From Nocardioides sp. Root190 (GTDB taxonomy: Bacteria; Actinomycetota; Actinomycetes; Propionibacteriales; Nocardioidaceae), in NCBI RefSeq assembly GCF_001428565.1, contig NZ_LMIA01000009.1, positions 579,358 to 643,357 on the forward strand: a stretch of 64,000 nucleotides of DNA. The letters run 5' to 3'. Under the pieces are notes generated by a model. The model saw only the letters and a list, made by a program, of their open reading frames with translations, had not been told where the DNA came from and ran no database searches. Below are positions 41,193-50,617 of this stretch, one piece after another (the stretch's first letter is position 1; every line of letters starts with the position of its first letter). The translations under genes and the position numbers were made by a program.

Positions 41193-42434
41193 GTGGACCG
41201 GGTCGAGGGGCTGTACGACGAGCACGCGCGCGAGCGCATCGTTCCCGAGCCCCCGAAGCGGGTCGAGGCGCCGGAGCGGTTGCCCTTCGAGCGCGACCGG
41301 GCCCGGGTGGTGCACGCGGCCTCGTTCCGGCGACTGGCAGCCAAGACCCAGGTCGTCGGCCCGCAGAGCGACGACTTCGTCCGCAACCGGCTCACCCACA
41401 GCCTCGAGGTGGCCCAGATCGCGCGGGACCTGTCCCGGGCGCTGGGCACCCATCCCGACATCACCGAGACCGCTGCACTCGCGCACGACCTGGGCCATCC
41501 GCCGTTCGGGCACAACGGCGAGCGGGCGCTGGCCGCGCTGGCCACGGAGTGTGGCGGCTTCGAGGGCAACGCCCAGACGCTGAGGCTGCTCACCCGGCTC
41601 GAGGCCAAGTCGGTCGACGCGGCAGGGGAGTCCGTGGGACTCAACCTCACCCGGGCCACGCTCGACGCCTGCACGAAGTACCCGTGGTCGAGGGGTGAGG
41701 CTCCCTCCGCGGCCGCCGGCAAGTTCGGTGTGTACGACGACGACCGGCCCGCCTTCGACTGGCTCCGTGACGGAGCCTCGGCCGGACGGCGCTGCGTCGA
41801 GGCGCAGGTGATGGACCTCGCCGACGACGTCGCCTACTCGGTGCACGACGTCGAGGACGGCACCGTCGCCGGCAAGGTCGACCTGACGGCGCTCGACACC
41901 GCAGCGGTCTGGGAGACGGTCCGTTCCTGGTACCTCCCCGAGGCCACCGACAGCGGTCTGGACGACGTGCTGTCCCGGCTGCGCGCCGTCGGCAGCTGGC
42001 CCAGGTCGTCCTACGACGGCACCCGGGGCGGCCTCGCCTCCCTGAAGAACCTGACGAGCGACCTGATCGGCCGCTTCTGCGGATCGGTGCAGCAGGCGAC
42101 CTTCGCTGCCGCCGACGGCCCGTTCGTCCGCTACGGCACCGATCTCGTGGTCCCGGCCGAGACCTGGGCCGAGATCACCGTGCTGAAGGGGATCGCTGCC
42201 CACTACGTCATGGAGGACGCGACGAGGGTCGCGCTCCAGGTGCGTCAGCGCGAGCTGCTCACCGAGCTCGTCGGTGTCCTCCTCGAGCGCGACGGTGACG
42301 ACCTCGACGAGTCCTTCGCCGTGGACTGGGCCGGTGCCGCCAACGACGCAGCCCGCACCCGGGTCGTCATCGACCAGGTCGCCACCCTCACCGACGCCAG
42401 CGCACTTGCCTGGCACCGGCGCCTGCTCCCCTGA
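41193..42434 (+). CDS. dgt: Deoxyguanosinetriphosphate triphosphohydrolase
   Basis: A 413-residue HD-domain enzyme that hydrolyses dGTP (and probably other dNTPs) to nucleoside and triphosphate. NRLTHSLEVAQIARDL gives the first metal histidine; ALAHDLGHPPFGHNGE gives the HD pair at about residue 110; VMDLADDVAYSVHDVEDG supplies the last aspartate. GTG at 41193. In actinobacteria dgt lies upstream of dnaG; here two exported-protein genes intervene. Confidence 0.95.
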   Translation: MDRVEGLYDEHARERIVPEPPKRVEAPERLPFERDRARVVHAASFRRLAAKTQVVGPQSDDFVRNRLTHSLEVAQIARDLSRALGTHPDITETAALAHDLGHPPFGHNGERALAALATECGGFEGNAQTLRLLTRLEAKSVDAAGESVGLNLTRATLDACTKYPWSRGEAPSAAAGKFGVYDDDRPAFDWLRDGASAGRRCVEAQVMDLADDVAYSVHDVEDGTVAGKVDLTALDTAAVWETVRSWYLPEATDSGLDDVLSRLRAVGSWPRSSYDGTRGGLASLKNLTSDLIGRFCGSVQQATFAAADGPFVRYGTDLVVPAETWAEITVLKGIAAHYVMEDATRVALQVRQRELLTELVGVLLERDGDDLDESFAVDWAGAANDAARTRVVIDQVATLTDASALAWHRRLLP

Positions 42435-42450
42435 CCCGCTGAAAACGAGC

Positions 42451-42484
42451 CCGGCCGGCCACCCCCGAGGGAGTGGCCGGCCGG
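42451..42484. terminator. Strong bidirectional terminator between dgt and the anchor-P-like gene
   Basis: CCGGCCGGCCAC pairs perfectly over 12 bases with GTGGCCGGCCGG around a 10-base loop, in the gap between convergent stop codons. Confidence 0.75.
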
Positions 42485-42508
42485 TGCCGACAAGCAATCA
42501 GCCGAAGA

Positions 42509-43432
42509 TCAGCCGGTGACCGGGACGTGCGTCTCGGTCGGGGTCGGCGTGGGGGCGTCCGACGGGTCGGTCTCGGTGTCGCTGGTGACCTCGCCGCAGG
42601 TGGCCGAGGCCACGGTGAGCTCGATCTGGCCCAGCAGGCTGACGTGCAGCGCGTCGACGGTGAAGGTGCCGTCGGCGTTGGCCGTGTGGCGGTTGGCCGT
42701 GACCGTCACGATGCCCGCGACGTCCAGGGTCGCGTTGGGCTCGCTCACGTCGATGTCGACCGGCAGGCCGAGGGCGCTGAGGTCCGTGATGACGGTGGTA
42801 CCGGTGTCACCGTTGCACTCGGCGACGACGGCGTCGGCGCCGACGAGCTGGTCGTCGCCGGAGAGGACGTCGCACAGACCGCCCAGCTCGAGGCTGGTCA
42901 GCTCGGACAGGTCGAGCGCACCGAGCAGACCCAGGTCGAGGGGGGTGCCCTCGGTGGCGTCGCTGATCTGGTCGAGTAGGCCACCGATGGTCGGCAGGAG
43001 GGTGCCGAGCAGGGTGTCGTCGATCGCGCCGGTGAGCGGGTCGAGGGCGTCGGTGAGCGTGGTGCACACGGTGCCGAGCTGGTCGGTGATCTCCGACGGC
43101 AGCGCCGCGAGGAGGCCGTCGCCGACGCCGAGGTCGGTGACGCTGGAGCTGGCCTTGCCGTTCTCCGCGCTGACGTTGACCACGCCACCGCTGGCGACGG
43201 GGTTGTCCGGGAGGCCGATCAGTGAGTCGGTGACGACCTTGCCGTCGGTGGACTCGACGGACGGGAGGGCGTCGATGACCGGGCTACCGGCGATCACGAG
43301 CTCCAACCCGAAGGCCGACGACGGGTTGCCGGCGGCACTGGCCGCGCCTCCGCCGAGCAGCGCGAGCGAGCTCGCGCCGGTCACCAGTACGAGGGCGCCG
43401 GCCGCGGAGGCCAGGGTCCTTGTCTTCTTCAT
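42509..43432 (-). CDS. Secreted protein, choice-of-anchor P-like
   Basis: A 307-residue secreted protein. The signal peptide (LASAAGALVLVTGASSLALL) ends near residue 33 at AASAA. The mature part begins SSAFGLELVIAGSPVIDALP and continues with Leu/Gly/Thr-rich repeats and two cysteine pairs. Choice-of-anchor P proteins share this beginning. The C-terminus is a Thr/Pro tail (TPTPTETHVPVTG) without a following hydrophobic helix, so it is not an obvious sortase substrate. Function unknown. Confidence 0.68.
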   Translation of the reverse strand: MKKTRTLASAAGALVLVTGASSLALLGGGAASAAGNPSSAFGLELVIAGSPVIDALPSVESTDGKVVTDSLIGLPDNPVASGGVVNVSAENGKASSSVTDLGVGDGLLAALPSEITDQLGTVCTTLTDALDPLTGAIDDTLLGTLLPTIGGLLDQISDATEGTPLDLGLLGALDLSELTSLELGGLCDVLSGDDQLVGADAVVAECNGDTGTTVITDLSALGLPVDIDVSEPNATLDVAGIVTVTANRHTANADGTFTVDALHVSLLGQIELTVASATCGEVTSDTETDPSDAPTPTPTETHVPVTG

Positions 43433-43488
43433 GTGGGGTTTCCCTTCATCTTCTTCACTTGTCGGCAGAGCGAGTCTGGCGGGTCAGA

Positions 43489-44304
43489 TCAGGCTTTGTC
43501 GACCAGAACGGGTGTTCCGGTCGGAATGGTTCGGAGGAGTTCGAGGGCGTCGTCGGGCACCCGGACGCAGCCGTGGCTCACGGCCTTGCCGAAGACAGCG
43601 GGATCGGTCCAGCCGTGCAGGGCCACCGTTCCGGGCCCGCCGCCGTAGGAGTCGAGGGTGTCGCTGTGGTTGCCCAGCGGCAGGATCACCGGCGAGAAAG
43701 GTTGCTTGTCGTCGGTGATGTGGCCCAGGACGAAGGTCCGACCGGTCGGCGTGGGCGTGTCCGGCGCGCCGATGGCGACGGTCCAGGTGCCCACCTCGCG
43801 GTTGTCCTCGAAGAGCTGCAGGGTGCGCGCACCGAGGTGCACCTTCACCAGGAAGCGGCTGTGCGCCTCCTCGAGCTCCTTCGAGCGGATCCAGCCCGTC
43901 GAGCCGTTGGGCTTGGAGGGCAGCAGCACCTGCACCCAGTCGCGGTTGCGCGTGATGACGGGCAGCCAGGTGTCCCCGAACTGCTTCGCGGCGATCTTCG
44001 CGAACGGCGTGCCGTCCGGGGCGTCGTACAGGGCGACGGTGCGCTTCGGGTGCACGACGGTGCCCTTCGGCACCTTGTTCGGTCGCGGGTCCCGGGGCGC
44101 CGCCTTGATCGTGGTCTTGGTCGAGCTGGCCGGCAGCGAGGTCAGGTCCACCTTCTCGGCGACGGGCGCCTTCTTCTCCGGCTCGGAGGCCGGCGAGGGG
44201 CTCTCGCCCTCGCGGAAGACGAGGAAGATCGCGGAGATCACGAGGAGCGCAAGGATCAGCGGCACCGGCCATGCTGCGCGCGAGCGCGCAGAGGACTGCT
44301 CCAT
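43489..44304 (-). CDS. L,D-transpeptidase (YkuD domain)
   Basis: A 271-residue membrane-anchored enzyme. The N-terminal helix (VPLILALLVISAIFLVF) is at about residues 12-28. An SH3-like region with WVQVLLPSKPNGSTGWI follows, then the YkuD catalytic domain with VALHGWTDPAVFGKAVSHGC (the H-G...S-H-G-C catalytic motif). It forms 3-3 peptidoglycan crosslinks or attaches proteins to the wall. ATG at 44304 preferred; an ATG ten codons earlier (44334) is possible. Divergent from dnaG. Confidence 0.9.
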   Translation of the reverse strand: MEQSSARSRAAWPVPLILALLVISAIFLVFREGESPSPASEPEKKAPVAEKVDLTSLPASSTKTTIKAAPRDPRPNKVPKGTVVHPKRTVALYDAPDGTPFAKIAAKQFGDTWLPVITRNRDWVQVLLPSKPNGSTGWIRSKELEEAHSRFLVKVHLGARTLQLFEDNREVGTWTVAIGAPDTPTPTGRTFVLGHITDDKQPFSPVILPLGNHSDTLDSYGGGPGTVALHGWTDPAVFGKAVSHGCVRVPDDALELLRTIPTGTPVLVDKA

Positions 44305-44495
44305 CTTCGGTCCCTCCCCGAATGTCCATCCCAATGGCTCCCGCCATGTCGGTGACGCACTGCTCCCGGGAGTCCAACGACGTGACGGGACTCAGGTCAC
44401 GCTCAGGACGATATACGAGGGTTCGCCAATCTTGCCTGCGGGTCTCTGTTGATGGACGTGAACGTTCCTGCGACCCCGTCAGTAGGATTCGGCTC

Positions 44496-46394
44496 ATGGC
44501 CGGTCGGATTCGTGACGAGGACATCGCCGCGGTCCGGGAGAAGGTCCGGATCGATGAGGTGGTGTCGAGCTACGTCACCCTGCGCAACGCCGGTGGCGGA
44601 TCGATGAAGGGGCTCTGCCCGTTCCACGACGAGAAGTCACCGTCCTTCCACGTGACCCCGAGCCGCGGTTTCTTCCACTGCTTCGGCTGTCAGGAGGGTG
44701 GCGACGTCTTCACCTTCCTGATGAAGATCGACGGGCTCAGCTTCGGCGAGGCGGTCGAGCGCATGGCCGACAAGTACGGCGTCCAGCTGCGCCGCGACGA
44801 GACGGGCCAGGACGACCGTCCCAAGGGGCCCCAGCGCCGACGCCTCATCGAGGCCCACGCGGTCGCCCAGGAGTACTACGCCGAGCAGCTCGGCACGCCC
44901 GCCGCCGTCGCCGCCCGCCAGTTCCTCGACCAGCGCGGTTTCGACCAGGACGCGGCACTCCACTTCGGCGTGGGCTTCTCGCCGCGGGACGGTGAGTCCC
45001 TCTACCGGCACCTCAGTGCTCGCAAGTTCACCTCGGAGGAGGTCATCGCCGCGGGCCTCGTGGCGATGGGTCGCTCGATGTACGACCGCTTCCGCGGCCG
45101 TCTGGTCTGGCCGATCCGCGAGGCGACGGGCGACACGATCGGCTTCGGTGCCCGACGGATCTTCGACGACGACCGGATCGAGGCGAAGTACCTCAACACA
45201 CCCGAGACGCCGATCTACAAGAAGAGCCAGGTGCTCTACGGCATCGACCTCGCCCGCCGTGAGGTCGCGATGACCTCGCAGGCCGTGGTGGTCGAGGGGT
45301 ACACCGACGTGATGGCCTGCCACCTCGCCGGCATCCGCACCGCGGTGGCGACGTGCGGCACGGCGTTCGGCGACGACCACGCGCGAGTGCTGCGCCGCTT
45401 CCTCGACGACCACGCGGAGCTGCGCAGCGAGGTCGTGTTCACCTTCGACGGTGACGAGGCCGGGCAGAAGGCTGCCCTCAAGACCTTCCAGGGTGACCAG
45501 CGCTTCGTCGCCCAGACCTATGTCGCGGTGGCTCCCGAGGGGATGGATCCCTGCGAGCTCCGGATCAAGGAGGGTGACGCGGCCGTCCGCGAGCTCGTCG
45601 CCACCCGCCGGCCGCTGTACCGCTTCGTGCTCGAGAACGTCGTGCGCAAGTACGACCTCGACCGCGCCGACGGCCGGATCGACGCGGTCCGCGAGGCGGC
45701 CCGGCTCGTCGCATCGGTCCGCGACCAGTCGAAGGTCACCGCGTTCGCGCAGGAGATCTCGCGCATGGTCGGATCCGACATCGACACCAACCAGGTCCTG
45801 GCCGCCGTGCGCCGGGCCTCTGCCCGGGGTGGTGCCCAGGACTCCCGGGCCCCGCACGACCGCGGCCCCGCCCCGGCGCCCGACGCGGCGCCGCGACGCT
45901 CGAACGTCCCCGACCTGCGGGAGCCACGGTTCGGGATCGAGCGCGAGACGCTGAAGCTCGTCCTCCAGCACCCGATCGTGATCGGGCGCACGTCCGCCGA
46001 CATCGGCGCCAACGACTTCACCCACCCGACCTACCGCGGTGTCTGGGAGCGGATCGAGACCGCCGGTGGTGCGGCCGCCGGTCAGAGCGATCCCGCGTGG
46101 GTCTCGAAGGTGCGCGACGGCGCGACCGATCCGGCAGTGTCCTCGATCATCAGTGCCCTCGCGGTCGAGCCGATCCCTGCGACCAAGGAGGTCGACGCGT
46201 CGTACGTCGCCCACCATCTCTTCCGGCTGCAGGAGCTCACGGCGCTGCGTCGCATCGACGAGGTCAAGTCGCGGTTGCAGCGGACCAACCCGGTCGAGCA
46301 CGAGACCGAGTTCAACCGCATGTTCGGTGAGCTCGCCGCGCTCGAGCAGCACCGCCGGACCTTGCGCGAGAAGATCATCGGCGCGGGCTCGTGA
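44496..46394 (+). CDS. dnaG: DNA primase
   Basis: A 632-residue primase that makes RNA primers at the replication fork. The CHC2 zinc domain (CPFHDEKSPSFHVTPS then FHCFGC) occupies residues 38-66. The TOPRIM core has VVEGYTDVMACHLAGI (about 265) and VFTFDGDEAGQKAA (about 315). The C-terminal DnaB-interacting domain follows a proline/arginine linker near 455. ATG at 44496 fits the conserved N-terminus MAGRIRDEDIAAVREKV; the frame is open upstream without support. The next gene overlaps its stop. Confidence 0.97.
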   Translation: MAGRIRDEDIAAVREKVRIDEVVSSYVTLRNAGGGSMKGLCPFHDEKSPSFHVTPSRGFFHCFGCQEGGDVFTFLMKIDGLSFGEAVERMADKYGVQLRRDETGQDDRPKGPQRRRLIEAHAVAQEYYAEQLGTPAAVAARQFLDQRGFDQDAALHFGVGFSPRDGESLYRHLSARKFTSEEVIAAGLVAMGRSMYDRFRGRLVWPIREATGDTIGFGARRIFDDDRIEAKYLNTPETPIYKKSQVLYGIDLARREVAMTSQAVVVEGYTDVMACHLAGIRTAVATCGTAFGDDHARVLRRFLDDHAELRSEVVFTFDGDEAGQKAALKTFQGDQRFVAQTYVAVAPEGMDPCELRIKEGDAAVRELVATRRPLYRFVLENVVRKYDLDRADGRIDAVREAARLVASVRDQSKVTAFAQEISRMVGSDIDTNQVLAAVRRASARGGAQDSRAPHDRGPAPAPDAAPRRSNVPDLREPRFGIERETLKLVLQHPIVIGRTSADIGANDFTHPTYRGVWERIETAGGAAAGQSDPAWVSKVRDGATDPAVSSIISALAVEPIPATKEVDASYVAHHLFRLQELTALRRIDEVKSRLQRTNPVEHETEFNRMFGELAALEQHRRTLREKIIGAGS

Positions 46395-46870
46395 GCTGGC
46401 CCTTCGGTGCACGTCCCGGCGGGCGCCCCGCGATCGAGGTCGCCGCGGGGGAGCGGGTGCTCGCGCACGCCGGCGAGGTGGGTGGCACCCGCGACGCGCT
46501 CTACCTCCCGCAGCGCGTTCTCTGGGAGCAGGTCGCCAGCGCCGACTGGGACCAGGAGGAGCGGACCCTGACCGTCGTCGAGGTCGCGCCCTTCGGCCAG
46601 CCGCAGCCGGTCCACGTCGTGCAGCTGGAGGAGGCCGGTCGCCTGCTGCAGCTCGTCCGTGAGCGGGTGACGGCGAGCATCGCGTTGCAGCGGCACGTCG
46701 CTGTCCGGGAGCGCCGCTCGGTCCGGATTCTGGCCCGCCAGGCCCCGGCGCTGCGCGGTGAGGTGTCCTGGTTCGTCGAGTACGACGACGGCCTGGACCC
46801 CGCCGATCCGCAGGTCGACGCGGCGGTGCAGGCGGCACTGGCGCAGGCGCGCACCGATCTCGGCGTCTGA
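46391..46870 (+). CDS. Conserved hypothetical protein downstream of dnaG
   Basis: A 159-residue soluble protein from GTG 46391, overlapping the dnaG stop by four bases. It contains GGRPAIEVAAGERVLAHAGE, YLPQRVLWEQVASADWDQE, and an arginine-rich ERVTASIALQRHVAVRERR. Similar proteins follow dnaG in other actinobacteria (Rv2342-like position). No catalytic motif was seen. Its co-translation with primase suggests, but does not prove, a replication-related role. Confidence 0.72.
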   Translation: MSWPFGARPGGRPAIEVAAGERVLAHAGEVGGTRDALYLPQRVLWEQVASADWDQEERTLTVVEVAPFGQPQPVHVVQLEEAGRLLQLVRERVTASIALQRHVAVRERRSVRILARQAPALRGEVSWFVEYDDGLDPADPQVDAAVQAALAQARTDLGV

Positions 46871-46951
46871 CCGCCCCTCGATTTTCTGCGGGGCCCCTGT
46901 CTTGCTAGGGTTTCCCCGCTGCACAGCCCTCACAGGTTGTGCGCAGTTCAA

Positions 46952-47024
46952 TCCCCCGTAGCTCAACTGGCAGAGCATGCGACTGTTAATCGCAGGGTTA
47001 TTGGTTCGAGTCCAATCGGGGGAG
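46952..47024 (+). tRNA. tRNA-Asn (GTT)
   Basis: Full cloverleaf: acceptor TCCCCCG/CGGGGGA, D arm GCTC...GAGC, anticodon stem TGCGA/TCGCA with loop CTGTTAA (anticodon GTT), T arm ATTGG-TTCGAGT-CCAAT, discriminator G. CCA is not encoded. A TAGGGT -10-like hexamer lies about 45 bases upstream. Confidence 0.97.
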
Positions 47025-47127
47025 CAGATGAGCCCCGTCGGTCACCACCGGCGGGGTCTTCTCGTTCCCCGGTCGCCGGTGGGATGGGGCGCTTCGGCCC
47101 GCTGGGTGGCCGCTACAGTCCTCCGAC

Positions 47128-47991
47128 ATGGACCACGGTCGCTTCGGGAGCGCCTTCTCGGAGGCGCTGACTGCCAGGTCGATGAGCCTCGGGGCACTGC
47201 ACCGGTCGCTGGAGGCCAGGGGCGTGCGGGTCAGCCTGGCGACCCTCAGCTACTGGCGCTCCGGACAGCGTGAGCCCGAGCAGGCCGGGTCACTTCGCGC
47301 GCTCGCCGAGATCGAACAGATCCTGCTCCTCGACCCGGGTGCGCTCGAGAGCCTCATCGAGCGTCGGCGGCGTCGGGTGGGCGACGACGTGCTCGCCGAC
47401 CTGAGCGAGGACCACGAGGCGATCCGGTCGATGCTGGCCCAGCTCGACTTCCGCTCGCCCTCGGACCGCCTGGTCGACCGCGAGGTCACGCTGAAGTACG
47501 AGATCGGCGCCGATGGCGCGCCGCTGCGCAGCACCTACGTCGTGGTGGTCGAGTCGATCCAGCCGCAGGCCGACCGGCGGGCGAGCGTGCTGCGGATCCG
47601 TCCCGGGGCCGAGCCGCCCCGGATCACGCCACTCGGCGGGTACCACCTCGGCGAGGTCCTCCACGACCGCGAGCGCGGCATCGTGGTCGGCGAGATGCTC
47701 CTGGACCGCCCGCTCGTGGTGGGGGAGACCGCCCTGCTGGAGCAGGAGGTCGAGTACACGACCCCCGATCCGGACGACAACTGCTACTTCTACTGGGCGG
47801 TGCGCCGGATGACCTCGGTCAGCCTGTGGATCCGGTTCCACCCCGAGCTGGTCCCTGCGCGTTGCGAGCACTACACGATCCTCGACGGCGAGGAGCAGGT
47901 CGAGGAGCTGGAGACCTTCGGCTCGAGCGTCAGCCGGACCGTCAACGGTTTCGGACCCGGAACACTCGGGATCCGCTGGCACTGGAGCTGA
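47128..47991 (+). CDS. HTH-domain protein of unknown function
   Basis: A 287-residue protein. The N-terminal 65 residues look like a degenerate XRE-type helix-turn-helix: FSEALTARSMSLGALHRSLE, VSLATLSYWRSGQREPEQAG. The rest is beta-rich: SPSDRLVDREVTLKYEIG, a repeated pattern of charged strands, and CYFYWAVRRMTSVSLWIRFH near residue 225. The C-terminal half may bind a ligand or partner; nothing known matches. It stands alone next to tRNA-Asn, 103 bases after the tRNA. Confidence 0.6.
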   Translation: MDHGRFGSAFSEALTARSMSLGALHRSLEARGVRVSLATLSYWRSGQREPEQAGSLRALAEIEQILLLDPGALESLIERRRRRVGDDVLADLSEDHEAIRSMLAQLDFRSPSDRLVDREVTLKYEIGADGAPLRSTYVVVVESIQPQADRRASVLRIRPGAEPPRITPLGGYHLGEVLHDRERGIVVGEMLLDRPLVVGETALLEQEVEYTTPDPDDNCYFYWAVRRMTSVSLWIRFHPELVPARCEHYTILDGEEQVEELETFGSSVSRTVNGFGPGTLGIRWHWS

Positions 47992-48102
47992 GCCGACGGC
48001 GCAAGGGTTTGCCTCCAACGACACGAGGAAGCAACCGATGGTGCCGTTGAAGCGTCCTCTCAACCGTAGGGTGACGGAACTGTCCACGGGGAGGGAAGTG
48101 AC

Positions 48103-49842
48103 ATGCGCGCGTCCGCGGCAAGGGTCTGGTACGTCGTCATCGGCGTCGGACTGGTGGTGAGCCTGCTCATCGCGCTGCTCGCGCGCGGTGAGGGCGACAC
48201 CCGCGGGCAGGCTCCGGTCGAGCCGCCCATCAAGGGCCCGACCGCGACCGTGGCAGCCGCCGGGGGACCCACCGGGGCGTCCGCGATGCCGAAGCAGCCC
48301 AACGTCGTCCTGGTGATGGCCGACGACATGCGGGTCGACGACCTCGCCTTCGCCCCCAACCTGCGCAAGCTGATCGCGGAGCACGGGGTGAGCTTCGAGA
48401 ACTCCTTCGCGCCGTTCCCGCTGTGCTGCCCGAGCCGCGCCTCGTTCCTCACCGGGCAGTACGCCCACAACCACAAGGTGTGGTGGCACGACCCGCCGTA
48501 CGGCTATGGCGCGTTCGACGACTCCCGCACGATCGCGACCTCGCTGAAGGACGCCGGCTACCGCACGGGCTTCATCGGCAAGTACCTCAACCGCTACGGC
48601 CTCGCCCGGTCGAAGGTCACCGGCGAGCCGTCGGCACGCTACGTCCCCAACGGCTGGGACGACTGGCGTGCTGCCGTCGAACCGCCGGGGGAGTCGGAGA
48701 TCCACGGCAACACCTACGACTACATGGACACGCCGTTCAACGTGAACGGCACCATCGACAACAACTACCGCGGCGTCTACCAGACCGACGTCATCGGCGA
48801 CATGTCCGTCGACATGTCCCGACGCTTCGCCCGCGGCAAGAAGCCGTTCTTCATGTACGTCAACTACATCGCCCCGCACCACGGGCAGCCCAACCCGCCC
48901 GACGAGCCCACCTATGTCGAGGACGAGGACGGCCACGAGGTCCACGTCGTGACGCCTGCGGTGCCCGACTGGGTGCGCGGACGCTTCGACGACCGGATCG
49001 AGCGCGCCTCGGGCGTGGCCCGCACCGGCGAGGAGATCGAGCTCGACGTCAGCGACAAGCCGCGCGAGCTGCAGAAGCGGATCCAGCCGCTCGGCGAGGA
49101 GGCCAAGGACGCGCTGCGCTTCGCCACCCGCCGTCGGGCCGAGGCGGTCTACGTCATGGACCGCAACATCGCCCGGCTGGTCGCCGAGCTCCAGCGCTCG
49201 GGCGCCTGGGAGGACACCGTGTTCGCCTTCACCTCGGACAACGGGATGATCATCGGCGAGCACGGCCTCGGCATGACGAAGGTCCGCGCCCAGGAGCCGT
49301 CCTTGCGGGTGCCGCTGCTGGTGACCGGCCCGGGCCTGCGGGCCAAGGAGCAGAAGCGCTACGACCCCATCTCGACGGTCGACCTCACTGCCACGATCCT
49401 GGACCTCGCCGACGCTGCTGCCTCCCACACCCCGGACGGCCAGAGCCGGGTGACCTCCTTGCTGGAGGGCGACCAGGGCTGGTCGACACCGGTCGTGACG
49501 GAGGCCGTGTTCACCTCGCGCGGCAAGGACCCCGCGTTCACCGACCTCCGCGGGACGATCGGCATCAGGACGAGTCGCTACTCCTACACGCGCTACAAGT
49601 CCGGCGAGACCGAGCTCTACGACCTGGTCGAGGACTCGCGCGAGGACACGAACGTCGCCGACGACCCGGCGTACGCCGAGGTGCGGGCCGCACTCGACGC
49701 GCTGTGGCCCCGGATCAAGGACTGCGCGGGCACCGAGTGCTCGGTGGAGCTCCCGAAGGAGCTGACCGCGACGCCGGCGACGAATCGCGACAACACCGTC
49801 GCCTACTGGACGGCGATCACCGCGGCCTACGGCTGGGACTGA
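48103..49842 (+). CDS. Sulfatase (membrane-anchored)
   Basis: A 579-residue sulfatase. Residues 10-27 form a membrane or signal segment (VIGVGLVVSLLIALLA). The first metal aspartates are in VVLVMADDMRVDD (about 67). The catalytic motif CCPSR at residues 108-112 fits C-x-P-S-R, whose first cysteine (108) becomes formylglycine; TGQ follows. FAFTSDNGMIIGEHGLGM gives the second metal pair near residue 377. Substrate unknown: sulfated lipids or polysaccharides are family options. No formylglycine-generating enzyme gene lies in the window. Confidence 0.88.
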   Translation: MRASAARVWYVVIGVGLVVSLLIALLARGEGDTRGQAPVEPPIKGPTATVAAAGGPTGASAMPKQPNVVLVMADDMRVDDLAFAPNLRKLIAEHGVSFENSFAPFPLCCPSRASFLTGQYAHNHKVWWHDPPYGYGAFDDSRTIATSLKDAGYRTGFIGKYLNRYGLARSKVTGEPSARYVPNGWDDWRAAVEPPGESEIHGNTYDYMDTPFNVNGTIDNNYRGVYQTDVIGDMSVDMSRRFARGKKPFFMYVNYIAPHHGQPNPPDEPTYVEDEDGHEVHVVTPAVPDWVRGRFDDRIERASGVARTGEEIELDVSDKPRELQKRIQPLGEEAKDALRFATRRRAEAVYVMDRNIARLVAELQRSGAWEDTVFAFTSDNGMIIGEHGLGMTKVRAQEPSLRVPLLVTGPGLRAKEQKRYDPISTVDLTATILDLADAAASHTPDGQSRVTSLLEGDQGWSTPVVTEAVFTSRGKDPAFTDLRGTIGIRTSRYSYTRYKSGETELYDLVEDSREDTNVADDPAYAEVRAALDALWPRIKDCAGTECSVELPKELTATPATNRDNTVAYWTAITAAYGWD

Positions 49843-49851
49843 TCGGCGCCG

Positions 49852-49879
49852 CACAACTCCTTCACAGGAAGCCCACAGG
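49852..49879 (+). promoter_or_regulatory. CACAG direct repeats, 11-bp spacing, upstream of the response regulator
   Basis: CACAACTCCTT, CACAGGAAGCC and CACAGGT begin at 49852, 49863 and 49874, exactly 11 bases apart. Direct repeats at one helical turn are the usual operator layout of OmpR-family regulators, and the same motif recurs before the efflux operon. Confidence 0.65.
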
Positions 49880-49900
49880 TTGGTGGCAGAGTCTGGTGTC

Positions 49901-50617
49901 ATGACCGAGACAGCCACCCGCCCTGACGGCACCCCGCTGCGCGCACTGGTCGTCGACGACGAGGTGAACATCGCCGAGCTGGTCGCCATGGCCCTGCGTT
50001 ACGAGGGCTGGGCCGTCGAGACGGCCCACACCGGCAGCGAGGCGGTGGCCGCGGTCCGTGGCCAGGGACCGGACGTGGTCGTCCTGGACATGATGCTGCC
50101 GGACTTCGACGGCATGGAGGTGCTGCGCCGGATCCGCGCCGACGACCCGACGGTGCCGGTCCTCTTCCTCACCGCCAGGGATGCCGTCGAGGACCGCGTC
50201 GCCGGACTGACGGCCGGCGGTGACGACTACGTGACCAAGCCCTTCTCCCTCGAGGAGCTCGTGGCCCGCCTGCGGGCGCTCGTCCGGCGGGCGGGCACGG
50301 CCGTGGAGCAGAGCCGGTCCACCCTGGTCGTAGGCGACCTCCTCCTCGACGAGGACAGCCACGAGGTCACCCGTGCCGGTGAGCAGGTCTCGCTGACGGC
50401 GACCGAGTTCGAGCTGCTGCGCTACCTCATGCGCAACCCGCGGCGGGTGCTGAGCAAGGCACAGATCCTCGACCGGGTGTGGAACTACGACTTCGGGGGC
50501 CAGGCCAACGTCGTCGAGCTCTACATCTCCTACCTGCGCAAGAAGATCGACGCGGGCCGCGAGCCGATGATCCACACCATGCGGGGCGCGGGCTACGTCC
50601 TGAAGCCTGCGGCCTGA
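49901..50617 (+). CDS. OmpR-family response regulator
   Basis: A 238-residue regulator. Receiver: VVDDEVNIAELV, the phosphoacceptor Asp in VVVLDMMLPDFDGMEVLRRI (about residue 64), VPVLFLTARDAVEDRVAG, and the lysine in DDYVTKPFSLEEL. Winged-helix DNA-binding domain at the C-terminus: ANVVELYISYLRKKID and MIHTMRGAGYVLKP. ATG at 49901 preferred over GTG 49880. It overlaps the kinase gene by one base (TGATG). CACAG repeats directly upstream suggest autoregulation. Confidence 0.95.
   Translation: MTETATRPDGTPLRALVVDDEVNIAELVAMALRYEGWAVETAHTGSEAVAAVRGQGPDVVVLDMMLPDFDGMEVLRRIRADDPTVPVLFLTARDAVEDRVAGLTAGGDDYVTKPFSLEELVARLRALVRRAGTAVEQSRSTLVVGDLLLDEDSHEVTRAGEQVSLTATEFELLRYLMRNPRRVLSKAQILDRVWNYDFGGQANVVELYISYLRKKIDAGREPMIHTMRGAGYVLKPAA

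Noticed and set aside
42509..42560. HVPVTG at the C-terminus of the anchor-P-like protein as a sortase signal
   Set aside because: No hydrophobic helix or basic tail follows; the protein ends there.
46922..46940. CACAG boxes upstream of tRNA-Asn as another site of the response regulator
   Set aside because: The spacing is 9 bases, not 11 or a multiple, and there are only two copies.
47290..49989. An 899-codon open frame opposite the HTH and sulfatase genes
   Set aside because: The opposite strand encodes a clear sulfatase with its full catalytic motif; the long frame is a shadow.
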